In this document: in pieces, positions 36,905-45,192 of the stretch
Layout: the number at the start of each line of letters is the position of its first letter
Position numbering within the stretch: position 1 is the stretch's first letter
Source of the DNA: an uncultured Pseudanabaenaceae cyanobacterium
GTDB lineage: Bacteria; Cyanobacteriota; Cyanobacteriia; PCC-9006; JAAUQQ01
DNA: 52,773 nucleotides
Reading direction: 5' to 3'
Assembly (NCBI GenBank): GCA_938017515.1
Contig: CALIJJ010000024.1
Coordinates: 1 to 52,773 of the forward strand
Notes under the pieces: generated by a model
Database searches by the model: none
What the model saw: the letters and a program-made list of their open reading frames with translations, nothing else
Told to the model about the DNA's origin: nothing
Program-made: the position numbers and the translations under genes

Positions 36905-37103
36905 CGTTTTACCCAAGCTGGGTTCTTCGTCTGGGATAACGCATCGGGATTAACCCCTTTCTTTGGGACATTCGTCTCTGGGGCATGCAAGGATAAGCCG
37001 TCGAGTTTTCTCGCCGTATCGTCTTTGGTGCCCCTAGCGTTAGCCCACAACCAACGCTCCGATCTGTAAATCTGTTTGTAATTCTGATTAAGGGAGGCTA
37101 ATC

Positions 37104-37760
37104 ATGGCAGGTATTAGTGCCAAGCTCGTTAAGGAACTGCGCGACAAAACCGGCGCAGGCATGATGGACTGCAAAAAGGCACTGAAGGAAAACGACGGTG
37201 ACCTGGAAAAAGCCGGTGAATGGCTGCGCCAAAAAGGCATCGCCTCCGCTGGCAAAAAGAGTGGCCGCACCGCCGCAGAAGGCTTGGTCAGCAGCTACAT
37301 TCACACGGGTGGCCGCGTCGGCGTGCTCGTAGAAGTCAACTGCGAGACTGACTTCGTCGCTCGGGGTGATAAGTTCCCGGAACTGGTTCGCAACATTGCC
37401 ATGCAAATTGCCGCCTGTCCCAATGTCGAGTACATCACCACCGATGATGTTCCCTCAGACATGTTGGAAAAGGAAAAGGAAATCGAAATGGGCCGGGAAG
37501 ACCTGGCAGGTAAGCCCGAAAATATTCGCGAGAAAATCGTGACGGGCCGCATTGAAAAGCGCCGCAAGGAACTGAGCCTCATGGATCAGCCCTACGTGCG
37601 TGACCAAAGCATCACCGTGGCAGAACTCGTCAAGAAGAGTATTGCTGAGCTCGGCGAAAACATTCAGGTTCGTCGCTTTTCACGCTTCGTTCTAGGTGAG
37701 GGCATCGAGAAGGAAGAGAGCGACTTCGCAGCTGAAGTCGCAGCGGCAACTGGCAAGTAA
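37104..37760 (+). CDS. tsf: Translation elongation factor Ts
   Basis: Nucleotide exchange factor for EF-Tu. 218 residues, the short cyanobacterial/plastid form. The N-terminal UBA-like module with [16 protein letters not shown], the core [11 protein letters not shown] and the C-terminal [11 protein letters not shown] are all recognised. GGGAGG six bases upstream fixes the start. A strong terminator follows. Confidence 0.97.
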   Translation: MAGISAKLVKELRDKTGAGMMDCKKALKENDGDLEKAGEWLRQKGIASAGKKSGRTAAEGLVSSYIHTGGRVGVLVEVNCETDFVARGDKFPELVRNIAMQIAACPNVEYITTDDVPSDMLEKEKEIEMGREDLAGKPENIREKIVTGRIEKRRKELSLMDQPYVRDQSITVAELVKKSIAELGENIQVRRFSRFVLGEGIEKEESDFAAEVAAATGK

Positions 37761-37802
37761 GCCCCCGTCGCCCCCATCGACTCCATCGATTTTGCTAACG
37801 TT

Positions 37803-37839
37803 GCATTCCCGGGGTCTCCCTGGGAATGCTCTGTTTTTT
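37803..37839 (+). terminator. Intrinsic terminator after tsf
   Basis: GCATTCCCGGG (37803-37813) pairs with CCC-T-GGGAATGC (37818-37829), one bulged T, followed by TCTGTTTTTT. It closes the rpsB-tsf unit and overlaps an upstream in-frame start of the next frame, which argues for the later start at 37886. Confidence 0.85.
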
Positions 37840-37885
37840 AGAGCGCTTTTCTAGCATTCACGTCCGCCCTTCGTTGACAAGCACC

Positions 37886-39271
37886 ATGGCCAAATCCGTT
37901 GCGCAAATCAACCGAGAGCTTGCCAAGCTTGAAGAACAGTCCCAGGAAATGGGTCAGGAGCTCAAGGGTCTTTACGGCAGTTATCTCGATGAGCTTAGCC
38001 AGGTCGCCTATCAGCAACTCATTTCGGTCTGCTACGAACTCTGCACGCAGTTTTATCCCGATCTGTTTCTAAAGCTGTCCTTTAAGGACCGTGACAAGCT
38101 CCAACGCAAGATCAAACAACAGGGAAAAGCCCTCAAAGATCGGCTTCATATGGAGCAATTGTTCCAACCGGATGAGTCAGAATTAGAAGCGCTAGAGGCG
38201 GCCCTAATTGATGGATTAGATTTAGTTGCGGGTGCCCCCTCCGAATCAGAGCGCAATGAATTGCCCACCCTTGAGATTCCTGGACTAGAATCAACACCGC
38301 CCAGCGCAGAGAAGGCGGCTAGACCTCTAGATCTCCACGCTCCAGACCTCAATTTATCGGGTCTCGCCCTGTCGGAATCCTCTGAAGAGACAGCAGCTCA
38401 AGAGGCAAACCCAGCGGATTCAGAGCAGTCCCCAGAGGGGAATGCGAGTTCGGAAGGCGAAGGCTCAGGACAAAATGCTTCAGAGCCAAACGTTTCAGAG
38501 CCAAACGTTTCCGAGACAACCAACGCAGATTTTCGTGATGGCGCGGCAGGCATCCCTCCAGAAACATCCGGGATACCAGAGACGCCCGAAAGGGACGACG
38601 ACACCGACCCCCGCCAACTCCCCATCACACTCCTTCCCTCCGAAGGAGAACCCCTGTCCCCTGGCATGCTGGCGAGTGCGATCGCAGCGGAAGCCGAGGA
38701 CGATGCTGCCGAGCGACCCTCGCCACTCCCCGCCAACATTACTCCTGCCTCCCCGTCTGAGCTGGAACTTCCGACCATTCCCCGGGAAATGATTCTTTGG
38801 CAGGAACGCCTGGAACGCACGATTTCCCAACGACTCCGCCAAAGTTCCCAACGCATGACGCGGCTCTTAGAAAAATCCGGGGTACTGAATAATCAATTAC
38901 CCGACGGCTTGCTCGCAGCATCCTCTGACCCAGAAGAGGAGGAGGATGGCTCTCGGGATATGGCAGAGGAGAATGGACCCCGACGTCCAGAACAGGGATC
39001 GAATAAGTCCCCCCATATTTTGAGCTTGATGCTGGAACCTGCCGGTGGCAATAAGAAAAAGGGCAAGGGTGACCCCATCCAGATCGTGGCCATTTATCTC
39101 CGCCTGTCTGAGATCGAATTTGCAACACCGCTGGTGATGGGCTGGCGCAACCGCATCCGTGGCAAGGTAAAGTCACTCAAGCAATTGACGGGACAGTATG
39201 AGCAACTGGAGCGGGAACGGGCGATCGCCGAAGCCGAAGATGCCTGGCGCAGCACCTGGTCCAACGAATAG
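37886..39271 (+). CDS. Unknown acidic protein between tsf and recG
   Basis: 461 residues. The N-terminal 80 residues look folded and helical (KSVAQINRELAKLEEQ, then a Tyr/Leu-rich part). The middle (about 110-300) is acidic and Ser/Pro/Glu-rich with a 15-bp duplication giving SEPNV repeats. The C-terminal 150 residues are again ordered: PREMILWQERLERTISQRLRQ, a Lys-rich KKKGKGDP turn, then IVAIYLRLSEIEFATPLVM and a basic helix ending in WRSTW. No family is recognised. ATG 37886 was chosen because the upstream ATG at 37826 lies in the tsf terminator. Location before recG hints at a nucleic-acid role, but that is a guess. Confidence 0.75.
   Translation: MAKSVAQINRELAKLEEQSQEMGQELKGLYGSYLDELSQVAYQQLISVCYELCTQFYPDLFLKLSFKDRDKLQRKIKQQGKALKDRLHMEQLFQPDESELEALEAALIDGLDLVAGAPSESERNELPTLEIPGLESTPPSAEKAARPLDLHAPDLNLSGLALSESSEETAAQEANPADSEQSPEGNASSEGEGSGQNASEPNVSEPNVSETTNADFRDGAAGIPPETSGIPETPERDDDTDPRQLPITLLPSEGEPLSPGMLASAIAAEAEDDAAERPSPLPANITPASPSELELPTIPREMILWQERLERTISQRLRQSSQRMTRLLEKSGVLNNQLPDGLLAASSDPEEEEDGSRDMAEENGPRRPEQGSNKSPHILSLMLEPAGGNKKKGKGDPIQIVAIYLRLSEIEFATPLVMGWRNRIRGKVKSLKQLTGQYEQLERERAIAEAEDAWRSTWSNE
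38479..38508 (+). repeat. 2 x 15-bp perfect tandem repeat
   Basis: TTCAGAGCCAAACGT occurs at 38479 and 38494, followed by a diverged third copy. It encodes SEPNV-type repeats in the acidic linker of the tsf-recG protein. Confidence 0.9.
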
Positions 39272-39362
39272 TCCTTGCCTCACCCCCCTTGGCTCAACCA
39301 ACACCCCTTAGCTCAACCAACACCTCTCATATAAAGGCTTGCATCAGTCCTTGGTGTTCGCT

Positions 39363-39383
39363 CCCATTCCTTCCTAGAATGGG
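39363..39383 (+). promoter_or_regulatory. Hairpin at the recG start
   Basis: CCCATTC (39363-39369) and GAATGGG (39377-39383) can pair. The hairpin ends directly before the ATG at 39384, so it would cover the ribosome site of that start. It may reduce translation, or indicate that a later ATG is used. Confidence 0.4.
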
Positions 39384-42041
39384 ATGAACGTCAGAACACC
39401 TGTATTCCTACCCATGGCCTTGGCCCCCATGACTTCCTCCCCGAGTAGCTTCCCTGATTGGAAGCGGCTTCAGCAGGCCCTAGCTGTGGAAGCCGAGCGT
39501 GGCTTTAATAATTTGAAGGGGAATCGGCACCAGTTTAGTGAGTTTCTGGTACTGAGTTTTCAGCAAACACCGGAAACGTTTTTAGCCACGGATCAGGTGC
39601 GCTGGAAAGAGGTGGGCGATCGCTTCACCACCTACAACGACCTCAGCTACGCCCAGCGCCAGCACCTCGTCGCAGAGACTCGACGATTGCTCTACCAACT
39701 GCGCAAAAACTACGAGGTCAATCCCACCAAAGCCTCCAGTGCCAAGGAAGCAGGTGCTAGCTCATCCCAGGGGTCCGGTTCGCGTTACCCGGCAACAGAA
39801 TCTGGCCAAAACAAGACGAGCCAAAACAAAGCCAGCAAGAACCAGGCGAGCAAGAACCAGGCGAACAAAACGAAGAAAAGCAAAAAGCCCAAAACCACCG
39901 CCCTCAGTCCACCTCAACAAAATTTGGGCGGTCCCGCTCGCGATCTGGAGATTCCCCTCACCCAGCTCAATGGCATTGGCCCTAAGGCGGGCGAAAAACT
40001 GGCCAAACTGGGCATCTGGACCGTGCGAGATCTGCTGTTTTATTACCCTCGCGACCACCTGGACTATGCCAAACAGGTCAATATTCGCGAGCTAGAGCCC
40101 GGTGAAATGGCAACCTTGATTGCGACGGTCAAACGCTGCAATTGCTTCAGCAGTCCGCGCAATCGCAAGCTGACCATTTTCGATCTGACGGTCCGGGACC
40201 ATTCGGGACAGCTCAAAATTAGTCGATTTTACGCCGGGGCACGCTTTGGCAGCCGGGGTTGGCAGGAGCGGCAAAAGCGGATGTATCCACCCGGCGCGAT
40301 CATTGCCGCATCGGGCATGGTTAAAAAGGGTAAGTACGGCGTCACGCTAGATAACCCCGAAATTGAAGTATTAGATAGTAGCGAGGGGCGCATTGAATCG
40401 CTCAAAATTGGGCGGGTTGTGCCAGTTTATGCCCTCACAGAAGGGGTTGGGGCTGATCTCGTGCGGCGGGCTGTGATTGCGGCGTTGCCCTCGGCCCCAC
40501 GATTGCCCGATGCATTGCCAAAGGGCCTCAAGGCCAAGTATGACCTACTGGAATTGCCGGCGGCGATCGCTCAAATCCATTTCCCCGAAGACAACGACCA
40601 ACTCCAAGCAGCGCGTCGCCGTCTCGTTTTCGACGAATTTTTTTACCTACAACTGGGCCTACTCAAACGCCGCGCCATCCAGCGCCAGGAGCAAACCAGC
40701 ATCGTTCTCGCTCCCACCGGCGAACTGATCGACAAGTTTCACGAGATTCTCCCCTTCGAATTCACGGGTGCCCAAAAGCGCGTTGCCAATGCGGCCCTGA
40801 CAGATATGCAGCAATCCGTTCCCATGAACCGATTGATTCAGGGAGATGTGGGGTCAGGCAAAACGGTGGTGGCGGTGGTAGCGCTGCTGGCAGCAATCCA
40901 AGCCGGCTACCAAGGCGCATTGATGGCTCCGACGGAAGTCCTCGCAGAGCAGCATTATCACAAACTCGTGGAATGGTTTAACCAGCTTGGGTTGCCGGTA
41001 GAACTGCTGACCGGCTCGACCAAAACCGCCAAACGCCGGGAGATCCATCGCCAACTACGCACCGGCGAGTTGCCCCTGCTGGTCGGCACCCATGCCCTGA
41101 TTGAAGATCCAGTGCAGTTCAGCAAACTCGGCCTCGTCGTGATCGATGAGCAGCACCGTTTTGGTGTGGCCCAACGGGCGCGGCTCCAGCAAAAGGGCGA
41201 TAATCCCCACGTCCTCACCATGACGGCAACCCCCATTCCACGAACACTGGCGTTGACGCTCCATGGCGATCTTGATGTCAGCCAAATCGATGAGCTGCCG
41301 CCCGGTCGCCAAGCGATCCAAACCAGCGTGCTCAACGGCAACGATCGCCAGCAGGGCTACGACCTGATGCGCCGCGAAATTGCCCAGGGACGACAGGTCT
41401 ACGTCGTTCTCCCCCTGGTAGAGGAATCGGAAAAGCTGGATCTCAAGTCCGCTGTGGAGGAACATCACAATCTCCAGGAAACTGTCTTTCCTGAATTCAA
41501 AGTCGGCCTACTCCATGGACGCATGAGTTCGGCAGAGAAGGAAGAGGCGATCCAGATGTTTCGCGATCGCCACACCCAACTCCTGGTTTCCACCACCGTC
41601 GTTGAAGTCGGCGTCGATATTCCCAACGCCACCGTGATGCTGATCGAACATGCCGAACGCTTTGGCCTCTCCCAACTACACCAGCTGCGGGGACGCGTCG
41701 GGCGCGGCGGCTCCCAATCCTACTGCTTATTAATGAGTTCGTCCCAGAGCGAAACGGCCCAACAGCGGCTCAAAGTCATGGAACAATCCCAGGACGGCTT
41801 TTTTATCTCCGAAATGGATATGCGCTTTCGTGGACCGGGCGAAGTTCTCGGCAAGCGCCAGTCGGGCCTACCAGACTTTGCCCTAGCCAGTCTCGTCGAA
41901 GACCAGGATGTCCTGGAAATCGCGCGTTCAGCAGCAGCCAAAGCCATCGAGAAAGACGAAACCCTCGATCGCTGGCCTCAGATGAAAGCGGAACTCAATT
42001 ATCGCTACCAACGCCTCATGGGAGGGGCCATTCTGACGTAG
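39384..42041 (+). CDS. recG: ATP-dependent DNA helicase RecG
   Basis: Helicase that remodels stalled replication forks and Holliday junctions. 885 residues if the first ATG is used; 39414 and 39429 are alternatives. An N-terminal region of about 170 residues precedes the wedge/OB domain (LTQLNGIGPKAGEKLAKLGI, then LKISRFYAGARFG). The helicase core shows Walker A GDVGSGKTVVA, DEQHRFG, TATPIPRTLALT, LLHGRMSSAEKE, VVEVGVDIPNA and QLRGRVGRGG. Between the N-region and the wedge is a Lys/Asn/Ser-rich linker (about 140-172) made by 15-bp tandem repeats. An N-terminal extension of this sort is known in cyanobacterial and plant RecG. Confidence 0.95.
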   Translation: MNVRTPVFLPMALAPMTSSPSSFPDWKRLQQALAVEAERGFNNLKGNRHQFSEFLVLSFQQTPETFLATDQVRWKEVGDRFTTYNDLSYAQRQHLVAETRRLLYQLRKNYEVNPTKASSAKEAGASSSQGSGSRYPATESGQNKTSQNKASKNQASKNQANKTKKSKKPKTTALSPPQQNLGGPARDLEIPLTQLNGIGPKAGEKLAKLGIWTVRDLLFYYPRDHLDYAKQVNIRELEPGEMATLIATVKRCNCFSSPRNRKLTIFDLTVRDHSGQLKISRFYAGARFGSRGWQERQKRMYPPGAIIAASGMVKKGKYGVTLDNPEIEVLDSSEGRIESLKIGRVVPVYALTEGVGADLVRRAVIAALPSAPRLPDALPKGLKAKYDLLELPAAIAQIHFPEDNDQLQAARRRLVFDEFFYLQLGLLKRRAIQRQEQTSIVLAPTGELIDKFHEILPFEFTGAQKRVANAALTDMQQSVPMNRLIQGDVGSGKTVVAVVALLAAIQAGYQGALMAPTEVLAEQHYHKLVEWFNQLGLPVELLTGSTKTAKRREIHRQLRTGELPLLVGTHALIEDPVQFSKLGLVVIDEQHRFGVAQRARLQQKGDNPHVLTMTATPIPRTLALTLHGDLDVSQIDELPPGRQAIQTSVLNGNDRQQGYDLMRREIAQGRQVYVVLPLVEESEKLDLKSAVEEHHNLQETVFPEFKVGLLHGRMSSAEKEEAIQMFRDRHTQLLVSTTVVEVGVDIPNATVMLIEHAERFGLSQLHQLRGRVGRGGSQSYCLLMSSSQSETAQQRLKVMEQSQDGFFISEMDMRFRGPGEVLGKRQSGLPDFALASLVEDQDVLEIARSAAAKAIEKDETLDRWPQMKAELNYRYQRLMGGAILT
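39804..39878 (+). repeat. About 5 x 15-bp tandem repeat in the recG linker
   Basis: Units start at 39804, 39819, 39834, 39849 and 39864. The copies at 39834 and 39849 are identical (AGCAAGAACCAGGCG). They encode basic SKNQA / SQNKA repeats. Confidence 0.9.
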
Positions 42042-42746
42042 AAGACAATACATTCAACCCACAACGCTATTTTACCTGCGCATTTTGTGGGTTCATGGGT
42101 TGCAGCAGAAACATGCCACACGGTCGAATTCAAATTTGGGCAAAGATGGCCGTCAAGTCGATCACTGACACTTTATAAAGTTTAAAAGTTTCTTCTAGAT
42201 TCTCCAAGCAAGCTTCTACTTTCTTAAAGCAAAAATTGAGTACAAAAAGCGACAGTATCGAATTCAATTAGGTCTTGAATTAGGTCTTGCCATGATGCTT
42301 CAGAGAGAGTGAACTATTGTCATTTCATTTTTTTTATACATAGTCAACCTCTGTAAAATCACAAGGCCGCTTCATACAACGGATGTAATCCACGTAAAAG
42401 TAGACCGAGAATATACGGCATTCAGAAATAAAGCTTCCATAAAACGTCCTGTCTTGCACCATTTTTGTAGGGAGAAACAACCAGTGCGAGGAAAACTGTC
42501 AACTTGGCAAGACAAAGATTGATTGCATCGACTATCGACGCAAAGACATCAACAAAAAGTTCGTTCCAATGAACTTCGGTCATTCCAATGAACTTTGTTC
42601 ATGCCGATGGACTTCCGTTGGGTCTCTCAATTCCAAATCTTTTCCATTGATCCATTCTTCTTTGATTCACATTTCATGTCGAACGACCTAAGAACATGCC
42701 CTAGGGAAGCCCGTTCTAAATTTTCAGCCGTGGTCGGACAAATTCT
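42042..42746. other. Long AT-richer gap upstream of the export locus
   Basis: No gene is recognised in these 705 bases. Right after recG is a 9-bp inverted repeat AACCCACAA (42056-42064) / TTGTGGGTT (42085-42093), a possible transcript end without a T-tract. Further on are a 12-bp duplication TTAGGTCTTG(AA/CC) near 42270-42293 and a 19-bp imperfect duplication TCCAATGAACTT.GGTCAT near 42565-42602. The base composition falls compared with the flanking genes. It should contain the promoter of the HlyD-HetP-HetC unit. Confidence 0.5.
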
Positions 42747-44387
42747 ATGCCACCCAACTTGCAAAATCGGTCCACTCGCAACAGTTCAGATACTTTGAGT
42801 TCAGATACGAGTTCAGATACTTTGAATCAAGTTCCGAATCGGCGCGTCTCGAGGGCTCCAGTCCCCAAGACCCAAGCTCCTCTGCCGCGATCGCGACGCA
42901 GCAACTCCCAACGCAGAAAACAACGGCGGCGTTCCCCCTGGATTCAGTCGCCCGAAACCCAGCCCCCCTCCGGAGCATCACCAGGGCATCCTGTTCCCCC
43001 AGGGCAAGAGAGCCCTGATCCAGCAGAACGGGCCTGGTCTCCCTCCGTAGAGTCGGTCCTAGAGCAACCCCCATCTCGACTACCGCAGATGCTGATGCTT
43101 GGGGGACTGCTCTTTGTCGTCAGTCTAGGCATTTGGAGCTGGGTGGGTAAGTATGACCAAATCGGCTACGCCAGCGGCAAACTGATTCCCCAGGGTGAAC
43201 TGTTTAAGGTTCATTCCTCAGAAGCAGGCAAGGTTGTGTCCTTAAATGTCAAAGAAGGGCAATTTCTCGATGAGGGAGAACTGATCGCAGTTCTAGACAA
43301 TAATCTAGCGAAGGGGGAAGTGGAGCGCCTCCAGCAGGTGGTGCGCAGTACCGAGATTCAGCTCATTCAGCAGCAGCAGCTACTAGAGCAGCTCCGCATG
43401 GAGGTCCAAAGCCGAAAGTATATTTCGGATGCAGAGGTCCAGGCTCAGCAGGTGGCCATTGCCCAGGCCTCCTTACAGGTGCAAACCTCCCTGGGATTGC
43501 TCATGCAGTCCCAGCAGGACCTCATGGGCTATCAAGAACGTCTATCTCGGCTGGAGCCCCTGGTGGTGCAGGGAGCCATTGCCCGGGAGCGACTGTTTGA
43601 GATTGAGCAACAGATGCGCGATCGCCAAAGCACGCTGATTCAAAATGAGGGGGGGGTTTCCCAGGCTCGCACTGAAGTTGAACAGCTCCAGGCCATTCTT
43701 CAGCAGCGCGTGGCCGAAGGGCAACGGAGCGAGCTGGAGTCACAGCAACGCGTACAAAACCTACTGCTGCAAATCACCGAGCTTCAGGGTCGACTCCAGG
43801 AAAACGAAACGCTGCTCAACAATGCTCAGTCGCGACTACAACAGTTTTTCCTGTACGCCCCTGTTAGCGGTGTAGTTTCTTCGCTCAGCATGCGTAATCC
43901 AGGGGAGGTGATTCAACCGGGACAAACGCTGATGGAGATGCGCTCTGGGGATGACCCCCTCGTCCTGGAGGCTTCGATCAGCAGTGCCGAAGCAGGCTTT
44001 ATCAAAGTTGGGATGCCCGTCAAAGTCAAGTTTGATGCCTATCCCTATCAGAAGTTTGGTGTGATTCCTGGCACGGTCACCTTTACATCACCGGACAGCG
44101 AAACAGACCCTCAATCAGGGACAACTGTCTATCGCATTAAGGTCAAACTCGATCGCCACCATATTGTTTCTGAAGATGAAAAAGTTGAGTTTCAAGCGGG
44201 GCAAACCGCGAGCGCAGAGATTATCATTCGCCGCCGCCGCCTCATAGACGTGGTGCTAGAGCCCATCCAGCAACTCCGCCAAAACAATGACGGGCTGGAG
44301 CCTCTGGACGCTAGCAATCCATCGCCAGCACCTTCGCCAGCACCTTCGTCCAACGACGAAGACCCTCCCGAAAGTCCTGATGGATAG
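42747..44387 (+). CDS. HlyD-family membrane fusion protein (type I secretion adaptor)
   Basis: Periplasmic adaptor that links an inner-membrane ABC exporter to an outer-membrane TolC-type channel. 546 residues: a disordered Ser/Arg/Pro-rich cytoplasmic N-terminus (1-105, its start duplicated as SSDTL repeats); one membrane helix (about 112-134); a first lipoyl-type half (GKLIPQGELFKVHSSEAGKV); a long coiled coil (about 190-365, Gln/Glu-rich); the second lipoyl half (LYAPVSGVVSSLSMRNPGE); and a beta-barrel domain. The C-terminus is Pro/Ser-rich. No ribosome site of note. First gene of the HlyD-HetP-HetC group; no TolC gene is in the window. Confidence 0.9.
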   Translation: MPPNLQNRSTRNSSDTLSSDTSSDTLNQVPNRRVSRAPVPKTQAPLPRSRRSNSQRRKQRRRSPWIQSPETQPPSGASPGHPVPPGQESPDPAERAWSPSVESVLEQPPSRLPQMLMLGGLLFVVSLGIWSWVGKYDQIGYASGKLIPQGELFKVHSSEAGKVVSLNVKEGQFLDEGELIAVLDNNLAKGEVERLQQVVRSTEIQLIQQQQLLEQLRMEVQSRKYISDAEVQAQQVAIAQASLQVQTSLGLLMQSQQDLMGYQERLSRLEPLVVQGAIARERLFEIEQQMRDRQSTLIQNEGGVSQARTEVEQLQAILQQRVAEGQRSELESQQRVQNLLLQITELQGRLQENETLLNNAQSRLQQFFLYAPVSGVVSSLSMRNPGEVIQPGQTLMEMRSGDDPLVLEASISSAEAGFIKVGMPVKVKFDAYPYQKFGVIPGTVTFTSPDSETDPQSGTTVYRIKVKLDRHHIVSEDEKVEFQAGQTASAEIIIRRRRLIDVVLEPIQQLRQNNDGLEPLDASNPSPAPSPAPSSNDEDPPESPDG

Positions 44388-44513
44388 GCCAAGATGGCTC
44401 CTGTTGCCATCGTTTCGCAATGCATCGAGATCCATTCCATGACCCGTTTCTTGGGATTCATGTTTTGGGTGGCATCTCTCTCTTACTCAGGTTGTTTATA
44501 CAAGGACAGAATC

Positions 44514-45140
44514 ATGACTCATAGCTATTCTCGTTCCTCTCAATTCACCATGGCCCGCAATGACAAGGATCAAGCCTTTTCTGACGTAGTGGCTGCCATT
44601 TCAGAAGGGAAGTATTCCTGGGCCTGCGTGCTCATGCTCCGCTCCGCAGGCTACAACCCCCTTCACTACATGCCTTACAGGACCTATAACCGGATTATCA
44701 AAGCCAATCTAAAGTTGGGTGGAAATCGTGCTGCCAAGCAAGCCGCCCAGAAAGCTGCCCAGCAAGCTGCCCAGCAAGCCGCCCAGAAAGCCGCCCAGTC
44801 CCCCCCTGATGGCACCAAGACTGGTCCCCAAAGCATTGTTCCATCAACTCAGATGAGTCAAGCCAACCCCGTGACTCAAATCAATCAGGTTACTCAAATC
44901 AATCAGGTTAATCAGGTCAATCCAGTCACTCCCATCCATCCAGTGGCTCAATCAACTCAGGCCATGTCCACCCCTTACACCAACCCCCCATCAGGCTCAT
45001 CCAGGATTTCCGACCTATCTCACCTCGACCCCGCAGCCCCCGAAGAAAACGAGGCCATCCTAGGGGGCAGTGGCTCTGCCCCATCCTCCCAGACCGTCTC
45101 AAGCTGGTGGAACACACTCATCTCAAAAAGTTGGCATTAG
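44514..45140 (+). CDS. hetP: HetP-like protein with Gln/Asn-rich tail
   Basis: The N-terminal part carries the HetP hallmark [21 protein letters not shown], which continues [11 protein letters not shown] (about residues 32-63). In heterocyst-forming Anabaena HetP controls commitment to differentiation and lies next to hetC; homologues also occur in species without heterocysts. The rest is low-complexity: five 12-bp repeats encoding AAQQ/AAQK (about 74-93), then a Val/Asn/Gln tract with VTQINQ repeats, then a Ser/Pro-rich end. ATG 44514 is preferred (AAGGA seven bases upstream); an earlier ATG at 44394 would add a hydrophobic, non-conserved segment. It lies 126 bp after the HlyD gene and 52 bp before HetC. 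Role here unknown. Confidence 0.82.
   Translation: MTHSYSRSSQFTMARNDKDQAFSDVVAAISEGKYSWACVLMLRSAGYNPLHYMPYRTYNRIIKANLKLGGNRAAKQAAQKAAQQAAQQAAQKAAQSPPDGTKTGPQSIVPSTQMSQANPVTQINQVTQINQVNQVNPVTPIHPVAQSTQAMSTPYTNPPSGSSRISDLSHLDPAAPEENEAILGGSGSAPSSQTVSSWWNTLISKSWH
44733..44792 (+). repeat. 5 x 12-bp tandem repeat in hetP
   Basis: Units of the form GCCCAGCAAGCT start at 44733, 44745, 44757, 44769 and 44781 and encode AAQQ / AAQK. An 18-bp duplication (ACTCAAATCAATCAGGTT) follows in the same gene near 44873-44908. Confidence 0.88.
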
Positions 45141-45192
45141 TTCCATGCAACAACGGAGTAATTTCTGACGTAACCCAGAGGGAGACAAAACG

